The position numbers and the translations under genes are program-made. A stretch of 64,000 nt of DNA, from the NCBI GenBank assembly GCA_034440635.1, contig JAOTON010001354.1, positions 310,001 to 374,000 on the forward strand, written 5' to 3'. Below are positions 1 through 11,816 of the stretch, piece after piece; the stretch's first letter is position 1, and the number at the start of each line of letters is the position of its first letter. Source of the DNA: Lepas anatifera. Taxonomy: Eukaryota > Arthropoda > Thecostraca > Lepadidae. Below the pieces are notes generated by a model. The model was given only the letters and a program-made list of their open reading frames with translations. It did not search any database and was not told where the DNA came from.

Positions 1-1
1 C

Positions 2-394
2 AAGCAGGCCTTCCAAAACACCGCCAGGGCTCATGTCAAATCAAAACAACACTATGACCAAGGTGAGAAGGATAGCGATGTGCGTCCCGGAGATTACGTG
101 TACCTCCGAAGAGAAGTGCGACATTCCTCCCTAGACCCGATGTATGATGGCCCTTTTCTTGTTCTGTCCCGACGTGATGCAAATGTTTTGTTGAGGATGA
201 GTAACAAAGACAAAGTAGTGCATTTGAATCGCTGTAAAAAGTGTGCTACAGAGGGGGTGACACCCGTGCTGTGTGTGTGTACCGACAGGCGCACCCGTAG
301 ATCCGAGGCGGCGCGTGCAGTCAAGCTGCTGTGCTGCAGCCGTCGCCCCCACCCGTGTGTGGTGCTGTGCCGAACACCTTACACGTTCCAGTGA
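2..394 (+). CDS. Ty3/gypsy-like pol, integrase C-terminal end (partial)
   Basis: The frame is open from the left edge of the window and ends at a TGA at 392-394. The first ~100 residues read like the end of an LTR-retrotransposon integrase. There is a basic stretch with a QHYDQG-type motif, then RPGDYVYLRR, then DGPFLVLSRR and VVHLNRCKKC, which match the GPY/F module that follows the integrase core in Ty3/gypsy elements. The catalytic core lies outside the window. Similarity fades after about position 250, so the last ~45 codons may be read-through of the element's 3' part. A purine tract and an LTR-like segment follow at 555-821, as expected for the 3' end of such an element. The family call rests on motif reading only. 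Confidence 0.7.
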   Translation, partial: KQAFQNTARAHVKSKQHYDQGEKDSDVRPGDYVYLRREVRHSSLDPMYDGPFLVLSRRDANVLLRMSNKDKVVHLNRCKKCATEGVTPVLCVCTDRRTRRSEAARAVKLLCCSRRPHPCVVLCRTPYTFQ

Positions 395-554
395 CCTGTC
401 AGTTGCCGCGTTCTGGTGTTCCCGATGAAGTTGCTGGTGTTGGAACCGAGCTGATGACTCCAAGGTTGGAGGGAAGGCGGAACCCGCCCGAAATAGGCGA
501 CCACCAGCTCACCTCAGAGATTATGTGCCATAGTTAGCTTTGAGCCTCTGGTCT

Positions 555-821
555 CTTTTTGGGGGGAAGTGATGTTGTGATGCGGCGTTGCATGAGCTTG
601 TCCGTCGCCTTCATCGCATGTCGGCCAGGACCCCTGCATGTAAGCATGTTATGCCTGCTAGCATGTGCCTTTGTGTATGCCTGTCAGCACTTATTGATGG
701 CTTGCTGCATGTCTGATTACAGCGCTCTTCTTTCAGACTGCTCTCCTATTATTACTTCATTTCTAAGGAATAAACTCTGCCAGCAAGGTATTCTTTGTCT
801 GAGTCCGAAAGCTTTCCAACA
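555..821 (+). mobile_element. Polypurine tract and probable 3' LTR of the gypsy-like element
   Basis: A purine tract (GGGGGGAAG, 561-569) follows a T run and is followed closely by TGTTG at 573. The segment then runs about 250 bp to a CAACA at about 817-821, giving TG...CA inverted termini. An AATAAA polyadenylation signal lies inside at 769-774. Order and spacing fit integrase, PPT and 3' LTR. The 5' LTR is outside the window, so neither LTR identity nor the target duplication can be confirmed; the right edge is approximate. Confidence 0.5.
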
Positions 822-1636
822 ACACACAAACACATCGAAATGCGAAGAATCCAAACAATATTTCCCCCACTACAAATCTTTAAATGCAAAAAACAAAAAA
901 CATGAGAGGAAACAAGTGGCCTGTGCTCTGGCGAACCCACATATTGCCCAGGGCAGCCCGCTAGTTGTCATCTCGGGAACCAATCACCATTTTCCACAGT
1001 TGTTAGAGCCAGAAAAACTTGGGCAGAGCTGCAAGGTGGCAACATTCCTAAGGGAGGACGAAGTGAACAGGGACACCAAAATTGAGATGGCAATGGGGCC
1101 AGGGGCACAGCGGAGCGCGCCCAACCCATCAGTGAAGGGAACGTGACAGAGCCGTGAAGAGACAGCGGCAAAGGGAGCGCGGTGAAGCGGCGGAGGGAGC
1201 GTGGTGCAGCGGCGGAGGAAGTTTGACAGGAAGTCAGGCGTAAGGGCTTTTCTTAAAAGCATGAATAGCAACAACATTATCTATTCTAAATAATTTGGTA
1301 ATCTGAATCAAATACGAAATTTTGGACAAGAATGGAAGAAACAAAGTCAGGTGGCTTGTTTGTTTGTAACCAACACATTAGGTAATTTACAAGTCCGAGA
1401 TTCACGCACAAGTTTGCCACAGGAATCCCCACAAGCACCTCAACCTCCCCCACGACAAATAATAGCTGAACCTACCTCAAAACTTTCAGATGCACCTTAT
1501 GCTCTTTAAATTTCTCATTTTTGTGCAAGGGGAGAAAGAGAGAAGAAGAAGGAGGCACAGAACACTTTTTTGTTTTGAATTACAGGTCCGTGCTTTCTTC
1601 CTTGGTTTGAAATTCGGCCCATATCCCGCTAATCGT
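822..1636. other. No recognisable gene
   Basis: A mixed stretch with GC-rich imperfect repeats near 1150-1230 (variants of GAGCGNGGTGNAGCGGCGGAGG). I see no splice-bounded coding sequence, RNA gene or element end here. Confidence 0.4.
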
Positions 1637-2460
1637 TGGGACATGCTACTACACTGCCGACTCAAACTGCCAATACTGAAAATCTGAACCATTGCAATTA
1701 CTGCTTAGCTTTTCAATATGACGATAGACTACTACGTTTTCTACAAACTTGTATCTTTTGGTGAGGTTTTGTTCACTAGAAACTGATTTATTAGACTTTT
1801 TGTTACCCAGAAACAGGGACGGTTACTGCCAGAACTAGGTGCCAAAACTCATCTCACGAAAGAATGTAACAATCGCTTACAAAAGCTTTGTGCCAGGCTA
1901 AAAATAGCAATTCTTGACATTTATACCTTTTCACGATGTTTCTTTCGAGGACGAATGTAAAATCATCGATTAAAAACGTCACTACTTTATTACAGCGGAA
2001 TATTTTCCGTTGCTCTTGGTATTCATGCCCGGAACTGAGGGCTGCATACCAGATCAGAAATAACCCAACATTCTTCCCCATATCCCAGGATATCAATAAT
2101 TCCCCATACCAGGAGCAGGGGCGTACTTAAAACGTTGTGAACACTACAGAGCATGATAGCACATAGGCGGATTCAGGATTTCCGACGGGGGGCACCATCT
2201 GGAACAGGGGGCATCACTTTTGACCGGCAAAACCTATCAGGTGAGCACAAAATCTTATGGGCAGGTGCTGATTTTCGCAACCGGAGCGGGGATGGGAAAC
2301 TACATTTCACGGGGGCGACCATAGACCTTGCAGGGGGTGCCGAGGGCTGATCGGGGGAGGGCGCGGAACCTCTGCCCCCTGGATTCGCCTGTGCGACAGA
2401 GGCGTGCTAAGACTGCTGGAAAGGGGTGCAGTTGGAAAAGCCGTGTCCAGGAAACTGCTA
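1637..2460 (+). repeat. Dispersed repeat F, copy F1
   Basis: From GGGACATGCTACTACACTGC at 1637 this matches, in reverse complement, the sequence at about 62566-63165. Shared stretches include the segment around 1800-1880, the run ending GGAGCAGGGGCGTACTTAAA near 2110-2130, and the GGATTCAGGATTTCCGACGG segment near 2170-2190. The copies differ by substitutions and small indels. No protein is encoded. In the other copy the GGATTCAGG end runs straight into a GGTCTCAGGGG array, so F may be one end of the element that carries those arrays. Confidence 0.65.
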
Positions 2461-2798
2461 GTAGGAGCATGTAATGCAGACAGCAGGGCTCAAAAAAGTT
2501 GCTGGCGTGTCACCATTTGAAATTCCACATCACGAATGTGTCACCAAACTAAAAAATGCTACCAAAACCCTTATTTCTTTGAGTTGTTACACCACTTTTC
2601 ATTGTTTTTGTGTATTATGCTCCCAACATAACCCAGAGCTAAAAGTTCTGATATATTTATCTAACGTTTGAAGCCGAAGGAAGTATATGTGAGCGATCAG
2701 CAGGGACGGATTCAGGAATTACCAAAGGGGGCCTTGACAGGGGGTCAGGAATAGCTTTGGGGGCTGGACCGTGCAAGGAATATATTTTCATTAAAAAC

Positions 2799-2801
<3 letters not shown>

Positions 2802-2845
<44 letters not shown>
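2802..2845. repeat. (TA)n microsatellite
   Basis: An uninterrupted TA dinucleotide tract of about 44 bp follows AAAACGTG. Around it (2461-3219) lies otherwise featureless sequence with a degenerate GGATTCAGG-type motif at 2708. Confidence 0.95.
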
Positions 2846-2852
<7 letters not shown>

Positions 2853-3219
2853 GAAGAGCAAAAAAACCTTAACCTCCGTTTTGGGAGGCTGACAACTTTA
2901 TGAACTCTGGTGGGTCAAAAAGCTATGCACCGGCGCTAAATTCGCTGAGGTCCGCTCAACATTGGGTTGGATTTCCACAAATACAGGGTCACAAAATACA
3001 GGCTGTTTTGACCAAATGTCCGCCAGGATCAGTGATCAGGACCATCCCGAATCGCATCAAATATTCTGTGGCCTCTTTGAATAAAGAGTTACCTATTGTT
3101 CCCAAGCAAAGACGGAGGTTGCAGCCACAGAGGGCCGATACCAAAGGGGTAACCGCAAGCAAGGCAGAGGCCGACTGAAGTCAGGCCTAGGTAGACCATG
3201 GGGGGAGGGAAGCGTGAAT

Positions 3220-3850
3220 GTTAGAAGTAGGGGATTGGCTTCGGCCACATGTCTGAGATTATCGTGAGGGACCTGGTCGCAAACATATAGGTCGCAAGTA
3301 AACCACAGGGGTCCAGAAGCACTTCAGGGGGTCGGATAGTCACAGGAGGTCCGGGTGAACCGCAAAGGGCCCGGCTGGACCCACTGAGGGACCGGGTAGA
3401 TAACAGGGAAATTATCTGCATCTGCGGGAGAATAGGGCCCGGCTTCGGCAGCAGTGGGCTGGGGGTAATTCGGAGGAGCCCGGTCGCACACTCAGATGTT
3501 CCAATTGGACTAAAGGGCGCCCGGAAGCATGTCAGGCTGCCCGGATAACCACAGGAGGCCCAGCTCAACCGCTGGGGGCCCGGCTGCTACCACAGGGAGC
3601 CCGAGTGGAAAACAGGGAAATTATCTGAAACTCTGCCGTGCAAAGGTAAAACCACGTATGCCCCATGCAAAACGTATGGGACATACGTGGTTTCGCCTTT
3701 GCACGGCAGAACTGCTGAGAATAGGGGCCCCGACTTCGGCAGCAGTGGGCCTGGGATAATTGTGAGGGCCCCGGTCGCAGACTCAGAGGTTCCGAGTGAA
3801 CCAAAGGAGGTCCAGAAGCTTTTCAGGAGCCCAGTGTAGAGACCAGTGTA
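3220..3850. repeat. Degenerate GC-rich array (CCCGGTCGCA type)
   Basis: Imperfect units of roughly 25-40 bp recur, with words such as GGGCCCGGCTTCGGCAGCAG, CCCGGTCGCA and ACCACAGGAGGCCC. It is related in style to the GGTCTC arrays elsewhere in the window but more diverged. Overlapping open frames on both strands follow from the lack of stops in GC-rich repeats. The array is interrupted by the hairpin at 3633-3709. Confidence 0.6.
3633..3709. repeat. 77-nt near-perfect hairpin
   Basis: The left arm starts CTGCCGTGCAAAGG and continues AACCACGTATG; the right arm is its reverse complement, ending CCTTTGCACGGCAG. The arms are about 34 nt with a few mismatches and a loop of roughly 9 nt. It could be a tiny foldback element or a pre-miRNA-like stem; the sequence cannot separate these. 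Confidence 0.75.
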
Positions 3851-4000
3851 GCTCAGGGGTAACGCGCCTACCTTCTGAGATAAGGGTCTCGCGTTCAAAT
3901 CCGCGGGACCCGCTGGGCGCAGGGTTGGCTCTCATGCTTAACCGTAGCTTTGTCCTGGCAATGACTGCCAACCGCCTTGTGCGGCACGGTGGGACATAGA
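3841..4000 (+). mobile_element. tRNA-derived SINE-like element
   Basis: A tRNA-like head has an A box (TAGCTCAGGGGTAACGCG, from 3849) and a B box (CGTTCAAATCC, about 3892-3902). The B box sits in a T-arm whose CGCG/CGCG stem pairs. The body continues about 100 bp with no tRNA 3' end, as in SINEs. A 5' strand pairing with the acceptor is not obvious, so a functional tRNA gene is unlikely. Confidence 0.55.
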
Positions 4001-5959
4001 GAAACAGTCATCAATTCCCGGAATTTTTCCGCATATGCGGGGAATTGGGCAGTAGCTTCTGATGTTGGCAAAGGCCAGGAGTCGAAAAGTAAAAAAGGAA
4101 ACACTCGGGGAGCCTCCGAGGCCAAAAGCTGGAGACCCGGAAACCAGCATTAGGGAAGGGGGGTTGCGACAGCAACCCTCGGAGATCCAAAACGACAAAC
4201 ATTCGAAGCCCTGAGATCGATTTCAGAGGCCCCGAAATACATTAAAATGGGCCCCTAGACCTGAATTCGGGTGACATTTGGAACAGGGGCAACGTAATAC
4301 TTGGGTGAGGATTCTTACGCAGTTGGCTTTCAGACAATTATCAATTTTCTGCTGTGCGCCATACTAGAACATTTATGCAGCGTTAGAAATCCATGGGATT
4401 TTCGTGCATTTTGGTAAATACCAAGTAAATACGCCTCCCTTGTAGATTGCTTATTTTTCCTTGATAATTCTGCAACACTTTCCACTGAACAATTTTCGAA
4501 TCAAAGAACATTTTTATCAATCCTTAATACTGTTGGAAGTTTTCCGCGATTTCAAAGTAGTCCCATCTTACGTTACGAATTTTTCACACTTTATACCCAA
4601 AAGTCTAGAGGAAACGTAGAGGGCTTCGACTGGTTCGCCCTGTGTGTTTTGATGACGATGCCAACGCCCTGTTCTGTACGCATCTTTGCGTATGTATTCT
4701 GGAGTGGTAAATTTACCCATATGGCCGGAGCTTCCAAATTTTACGCTGTGGTTTCTCGGCGTAAATCAACTTTTATTTCCCCTGATTTCGAAGCCTGCGG
4801 GCCTAGCTAAAGCCGCAGGGCTCACCTGTGGTGGCCCAGCGGCTGCGGCGGGAGGCGTTTCTTTCCAGTGCTTAAGGTCAGCCCAAGGGGGTGGGGCCGA
4901 TCGCTCCCCCTTTGGATACGCCCCTGGCAATCAGGACCACACATAGGATAAATTGCATTTCATCGTTCATGCACGAAAGTCAAGCCAGGGGTAACGCAGC
5001 TACACAGCTGACCGGAAGATCCTAGGGTAAGCGGAAGCTAAAGCTGCGGACAGTGGCTAATGGCTACAACCGCGAAGTGATAGAGTTCGCAGCTGCAGCA
5101 TGGCTCCCCGCGGCCACTGTCGACATCATCGATAGGGAGCTGCGCGCTGTAGCTCACACGATCCCATCATGCCCGCAGCCAACTCCGACGGACCCCTCAT
5201 GGCGGAGGCAGGTGGCACGACCAGGATTTGGCTTGGAGCCTAACCTTCAGAATGGACCCTTTATAGCTTAATGCCTCCCTCCATACCCACCTGTTAATGA
5301 GTAAATATTTCTTCCAATAAGCACAGTGAACTTCACCCAAGATTTTGATTTTAAGGATTGGAAAAGGCGCACTTCATTACTATTTAAAAATAATTGTGAT
5401 ATCTGGATATCCTATGAACATGTCATGGAAGGAAGGAAGGAGAAAAGCTCACCGCTCTGGACGGACGGGATCAGATGAGGAAGGACTTGCTGGTGGAGAA
5501 TCATCTTCAGAGTTTGCAGTTGGCGGCTCTCACCACTCACCACACGCACTTGTGCCTGCTGAGCAGCGAAATATTCCAATGTCACTTCAGTGATTATTCG
5601 TAGAAAATTATAGATAAAGAATGTCGTAGCAAGAGGGTAGCAATTAAGTGTTACCGCTGAATATTTGCCGTGAAGAAAGATATTATCACGCATTAATATG
5701 ATTGTGATATTTTAAAGGTCATACAGTCACGAAATTATTAAACAAACAAATTCGCACACTTGATGTTCATAAACATCTCTCAGATCCCCCCAGCTTGCTC
5801 TTGCGCAGCAGTTTCGGGAGACACAACGAGAGCATTGCTCGGGATCGGTGTTCAGGGGTTCATGAGACTGATTCACGATGGCTTCTGAGCGCGATGCTCG
5901 AACTGACCTTGCTCACTGAACGAGCACTTCACTTGCTTTGTGCTGACCTTGTTCCTGAA
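4001..5959. other. No recognisable gene
   Basis: Intergenic-looking sequence. A weak A-box-like phrase (CAAGCCAGGGGTAACGCAGC, 4982) resembles the SINE head at 3850 but lacks a paired T-arm. The short open frames at 5053-5271 and 5345-5593 show no motif and no convincing splice sites. Confidence 0.4.
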
Positions 5960-6760
5960 AGCGTAGGCATTGGTCTCGGGGCCCCCAAACTTGACCTCCG
6001 GGGACCCCGGGAATCAGTCTCGGAGGCCCCCGAACATCGGTCTCGGACTCCACGAGCATCGCTTTGGGGGCCTCGAACATCTGCCTCGCTGCCCCGAGAA
6101 TCGCTCCGGGACCCCCAAAACCTGGTCTCGCCCCTCCCCCCAGAACGATGCTCGGAACCGATATTCGGGGACCCCGAGACGGATTGTCGAGGGATTCCAA
6201 GACCAAGCTCAGAGGGACCCAGTGATACTCGGGAGCCTCCAAGAATTATGCTGAGTGTGGGCGGTGTCCAGGAGACCGATGATCACGGTCTCCGAGTCAA
6301 GAGCAATGCTCGGGGGTCCCAAGACAGATGTTCGATGCCCCTAAAATGTATACCTTTATCAATCCCAGGAAATCCACCTCAGTGAGCATTATATTCTCAA
6401 CACAGGCACATCTACCCGAGCACTTTTTCCGAGACCCTCCGATCTTGGTCCCGAGCAGTGGTCTCGGGGCCCCCAAGGGTGATATTCGGGAGCTCCCAAG
6501 ACCGATATTCGGGTCTCCCAAGACCAATGTCCCTGGCCCCCGGGAGTGATGTTCGAGACCAATGTTTAGGGGCTCCCGAGACTGATTCCCGAGGGCCAAA
6601 AGATCGGGGGCCCCCGAGAAGGATGCTCGGAGCCCAAGAATGTTCGGGAATCCAAAAGACAGATGCTCAGAGGTCCCCGAGAGCGATTCTCTGGGGGCCC
6701 TCCAAGACTGATTATCGGGGTCCCCGAGACCAAGCTGGAGAGGGGGAGCATCAACACTCA
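5960..6760. repeat. Diverged GGTCTCGGGG/GACC array
   Basis: Imperfect ~30-bp units such as GGTCTCGGGGCCCCC and GAGACCGAT/ATTCGGG recur in both orientations. The open frames reading through it are repeat translations. It ends at a segment (about 6795-6840) resembling 60940-60990, which ends in a CTANGCNACGCCATTGC-like motif. Confidence 0.7.
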
Positions 6761-9700
6761 TATTCCTGCTTTACAGTGAACAGTAAGCCCAAGAAGAGTC
6801 CACAGACCCCCTAGGCTACGCCATTGCCCCAGCCCCACCTGTATCCAACCAAACCAGGCCCCAAGCAACCATGTTCTCTAGTTGTCGGCATCGCAGAGGA
6901 AAGGGATTATGTAAATGAATTGACAACATTTTGTATCCTCTTTCTCAAAAATTACTCCATACTTTAAGAGCTTTTAAAGTCAGTTTTGAAATAGCAGTGG
7001 CATAAAAAATAGAGCAAGAAGTCCCAAAACATCTCAGCGTACAAAGAGTGCCAAATGAGGACCAGCACAATAGGCACCAGGCCAACCATAATTCTTCGCT
7101 AAAATAATAGTTCTACATGTGAAAGATTGTGCAATAGCATATTGAGGGATAACATTGTACCTGACCATTCCCAAAATGTGCAAGAGTTTAAGAGTGCAAA
7201 AATATGCAAAAACATGTATACAGTTTTGCATCCTGCACAATACACCTCAATTGAGCCAGATAAGTGGGTGAGCTTACTTTCCATCCAATCATGAATATTC
7301 CCTTCATATTTCTATCTAGACAGCTTTCTTAGAGCTGTCATAAAAATTGCCTGTATTTGATAAAGTTTAAGTGACTTCCCCAATCTTCTCTCCCACAGTC
7401 CCAAATTCCTTAAGCCCATTCCAAACCTATACACCTGCTGCTTCAGCAAAAACTAATAACACCTAAAATGTTTCACAGACAAGGCAGGAGCCACATTAAG
7501 AGGATTTGTTGCATGATTGTAAAGGTATGCTGAATGAAAATATTTTTGGTCATTTATCATCCAGTTACATTGACTCTGTTTTAACTTATGATCTGATGAA
7601 TGTACTACAGTTCCAAGCAATCGTGTCTGTGTATGACACAGGCAGAAAGAACATGGCTTGTCTAGATAAAATATTGTTATGGCAGCTCTTTGATTTGTCA
7701 AACACTTTTAGGTCCCTACAGTTGGCCAGCCAAGATCAATTTTCTCTTTCTAAATGCTTAAAATCATATAAATACTAATATCAAGATAAATTTTGCAGGT
7801 TGTTGATAATTGAACACAGCAAAACTTGCAACAGTTACCATTATGTTGGCTTTAAACATTTCATTCAATATTTTATTCACATTTGTGAAGCATTTTGGAT
7901 CATTGCTAGAGAAAAGCACAGCATGCTAATCATTGCTTAATCTCCCAAAACGCTTCTTCAAATCAGACTTCTATCATTTTTAATTCACTAGCATTATCAA
8001 GCCAAGGGACATTGGGGAGGCAAATGCTTTATTAAAACGGAAGCAGTGGCACTCCTTCCTTCTTTTCCTATATGGAGTAATACACATTTGCTGTTTACCT
8101 GCAAATGAAAAGCCACAATAAATCACATATGTCCTCAAATGCCCACAACCACCAACATACTTCACCTCTCTACCATGTTAAAATATACACCTAGTGGTTC
8201 ATCCCTGCTTGCCCCAGCACCACAAGTTCTGCCCCCAAGTATGTTTGTGCCCTGCAGTTTCTTTTGCTGATCCCAATCTGAAAAAAGTTGGCAGACTGCT
8301 GAAATTTTACACTCATGGCACAAATATTTCCATGTACATACCTTCACCATGGAAATACCTCAAAAATCATTATTGTCACATTTAAATGATTTTATATTTG
8401 TGATGCTTGCATGAGTTCGTGGTGGCGCTCACCACCCAGAGTGTGCAAGTGGTGCCCCACAGGCAGAAACAAACTATCTCAAGATGGTAGGTCTGAATCC
8501 ATATATGAACATCAATGCTTAACATGATTTATCATATATGCATGAGCTAAGCAGGTACTAAAACTGCTCACTCACTATGCCCAACAACCACCCTAATAAG
8601 ATGTTGAAACCTGACACAATCTGCTTACCTACAGTTCTTCCCCCACAGACTGCCCCACACTGGTCTTAACCCCCATCCCTTCTAGTCATAGCCACCCCCA
8701 AAAGCTACCTCCTAAACAACTCAAACTACAAGTTCTTATTCTTGTCATTGTGGCAATCCACAACTTTTTGCAGACTAAAAAGTGGGATGTTTTGCAGTTA
8801 TTAAATCTAGATATTGCTGCCCAACACACACCAAAGATGAAACAAACAATATTTTTGCTTCAAATAGGCACTGCATGAGGTAGGCCTGGAGGTCTCTGTG
8901 AGTTGATTCTGGCACAGCACTACAAGCCCTATATAAAGTCTATGGGAGACCCAAATTCAAGGGGTCCGAGGGTTGATCCAAGGTGGCCAAAGGGGCTGTT
9001 GCCCCCAACGAAGCCCAAAATAGTGTCTTTTGCCTACCAAAAGATCCAAATTTAGGCCCTTTAAAATACTATATTTTCGGGATTTCTTGATGGAGCCCCC
9101 TCCAAACATTGATTTCATTCCTCCAAAAGTTGCTCCTGGTTCCGCCAATGAGGGGTCCGACCCCCAAGGATTTCCACACACAGGCTTAGAGAGATAGGTA
9201 GGTACCTAGGTACCCAGTTACAAGTGCCCCACTTGAGTCCCCGACTCGGCATACCAGTAAAAAAGTCTACCTTCACTGCAGAACTTATATTAGGTTTAAG
9301 CAGTATTTCTATATCATACTTAGTACAAAAATACCTGACTGATCAACGCCTATACTCTCACCACCTTGCCACAACATGCGGAAGAAAGATAGCAACCGAT
9401 ATTGTCCTTCCTCTTCCTTGCCTTTCCGCTCTCTATATATATTCTTACAGCGCCTAATTTATAAATAAATATCTACAGCGCCTAATGCGGCGGCTGGCGC
9501 AGTGCGGTGAAGGCCGAGCGGCTCAGCTGATTATAGCAGTGATGTGTTCGACCACGGAAGGAGAAGTGAATACGGCCGGTGACATAGCCTGGGGGCAATG
9601 GTGACAATGGCACTTTATCACCATTCGTGTCACCAGCCCATGTTGGAAGATAGGCGAGGGCCTGAACTTTTCGAGCCCAGGATGGAATATGGCGCGAATA

Positions 9701-9879
9701 ATTCACCGCATTTACCGAATACGGTTAGTCGAACAAAGCTTATGGCGCAGACGGTTAAAATGGGCCAATCAAGTCAATCCAGATTTTGCAGTGTATTAGA
9801 ATTAGAGGTGCCATTTTTGTAAATCGACTTTTGACTTTTGTCACCCGGTGGAACTCCAGCTGTCACCATTTAGAATGGC
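6761..9879. other. AT-rich intergenic sequence, no supported gene
   Basis: I checked the open frames here (for example 7034-7240, 7453-7778, 8162-8385, 9224-9457). None shows a domain, a repeated codon pattern or paired splice sites. Around 8950-9180 a pyrimidine/purine-biased block resembles a dispersed repeat but has no partner in the window. Confidence 0.4.
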
Positions 9880-10766
9880 AAAATGGCAACTTTTTCGACC
9901 CCTGGCAGACAGGCATGCTCAGAGTGCTAAAAAAGATATAGAGTACAAAAAGCGATCTCAGAGTGTTGGAAAAGAGTTCATTGTACAGAGATGGTCTCAG
10001 ACTGTTAAGAAGGGGTTGCAAGTGGAAGTCTCCAGCAGACTGCTAGTGGGGGATGATTTATTTAGAGGCGTGTTCAGAATGCTAGGAAAAGGTGCAATTG
10101 GCAAAGGCGTGTCCAGATCAGTGCCGTAGCCAGAGGAGTCGTTGGGGACCACGGACCCCCTTGGGCAGATCTTGTGCACTGGAAAACACGAGCATTGAAC
10201 TCGAGGGTCCCTGAGCTTGGTCGCACGGGAACCCCAACCTTAGTCTCAGAGGGCCCCCGGGCTTGATCTCAGGGGCCCAGAGCTTAGTGTCAGATTGTCC
10301 TCCAAACTTGATCTCGGGGTCTCCGAGTTTGGTCTCAGTGGCCCTTGGTTGGTCTCGGGGGAGTTCCCCGAGCCTGGTCTCAGGGGTACTCCGGTATCGA
10401 GGGCTCCCAAGTATCGAACATTGACCTTGGGGCGAACTGAGCTTGGTCACAGGGGGCCCCGAGTTTGTCTCAGGTGCCCCCCCGAGCTTTGTTTCAGGAA
10501 ACCCCCGAGCTTGGTCTCAGTGGACCCCCAAAACTTAGTCTCAATAGACCCCCAAGCCTGGTGTCAGTGGCCTGAGCTTGGTCTCAGTGGGCTCCACGAG
10601 CGTGGTCTCAGGGGCACCTCAATCATCGGTATCAAAAGCTCCGGATTATCGAACATTGATAGCGGGGGCACCTGAGCGTGGTCTCAGGGGCCCTAAGTGG
10701 GTCTCAGGCGCCTGAACATGGTCCCAGGGGCCCCAATTGGGCCCCTGGGATCTTAGTCTTAAGATC
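9880..10766 (+). repeat. GGTCTCAGGGG array 2, left part, with leader
   Basis: A leader at 9880-10130 has four imperfect ~65-bp repeats built on CAGANTGNTAAAAA / GCGTGTTCAGA; a similar leader is at 2400-2460. From about 10196 units of ~27-34 bp with the core GAGCTTGGTCTCAGGGGCCC follow. A second, longer motif (ATCATCGGTATCAA...ATTATCGAACATTGAT) occurs at about 10625-10665. The array is cut at a TTAA (10767) by elements A1 and B1 and resumes at 12667. Confidence 0.8.
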
Positions 10767-11796
10767 TTAACCCGCGCCCCACCGGGGGTCCGGCGCCACC
10801 TTCGCCCCACCGGGGGCCATCGATGCCCCCCTCTAACTCCGAAAATATGGGCGTTAGCGCAAATCTGCAAAGTGCAATAGAAAGCTCGCGTGAAATCAGT
10901 AAGAAATTACTTCGCATGTTTTAGTGCTCAGGTCAATGGTTTGACCTCCAGAGGTCAAATTAGGTCAAGATCGGCTATTTTCACTCAAATATGCAATGAT
11001 TAAGCAAACTGGGCATAACTCTTATGTCATTAGAGCTATTGAGGCCTGGTAAAGTCAATTTGATAGCAAATTGCCAGTACTTTTTCCGCTATGTGGAACG
11101 TAAAGACCTCCCGCCAGTGGTTTGACCGCCAGAGGTCACCTCGTGACCTAATATGACCTGAGGTCACGAAAGGTCAAAAAGTGACCTTGCCGTATATCAA
11201 ATGAAAGTTAGTGACAAGACAAACACGATGGTGTTTGTTTCACCGCTCTAGCTCAATTAGGTCAAAAGTTATTGTCAAAATACTGTTTTTGACCTCCGGT
11301 GACCTTGGATGACCTTGGAAAAGTCAAAGGGTAAATGTGACCCCTGGGATCCGTGAAAGGGTGTCCAAAAACCTTGTTCTGAGCAGTTTGAGTATTTGCA
11401 ATCATTTTTTTGGCTTTTATATCATGAAATAGCTTTTCCCCATGCTTTTCCAATGGGAGAGGTCGCCTCGTGACCTGACCTCAGGGCACGAAATCGAAAA
11501 ATCCCGGATATACACCTTGTAGACCCTGGAGGGGTCATGAAGTGTAGGAAGTTTCAAATCGATCGACTTTGAAATGTAGCTCTTAGAGAGCTCTAAAGGT
11601 GAAGTGAGGTGACCTTGGTTGACCTCGTCTGGTGACCTGACCTTGGGTGACCCGGGGTAAAAATTTCAGGGATGATGGGAAAATGATGCAGTGAGAGGTA
11701 GAGCCCTCAACCGCGGTGCTGCGCCTCGTCGTTTTTCTGCTATCCCGGAAAAACCTTAGGGGGGCCATCGATGGCCCCCCGTGGGGCGAGGGTTAA
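10767..11796 (-). mobile_element. Family A element, copy A1 (full length, 1030 bp)
   Basis: It is bounded by TTAA at 10767-10770 and 11793-11796. The left end carries the terminal core CGCCCCACCGGGGG twice, separated by GCCACCTTCGC; the right end carries it once (orientation here: single-core end = start). A 22-nt palindrome centred on CATCGATG lies inside the right end, and a one-base-short form of it inside the left end. The interior has dense AGGTCA/TGACCT: six hexamers fall between about 11135 and 11204. No open frame of note. TTAA ends and CCC-starting termini fit a piggyBac-like non-autonomous element. Confidence 0.85.
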
Positions 11797-11816
11797 GAAG
11801 GTCCGTGGGACCAATC

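Noticed and set aside
9481..9822. Possible tRNA or exon around GGCTGGCGCAGTGCGGTGAAGG
   Set aside because: No B box at the right distance, no cloverleaf pairing, and the open frame has no domain or splice support.
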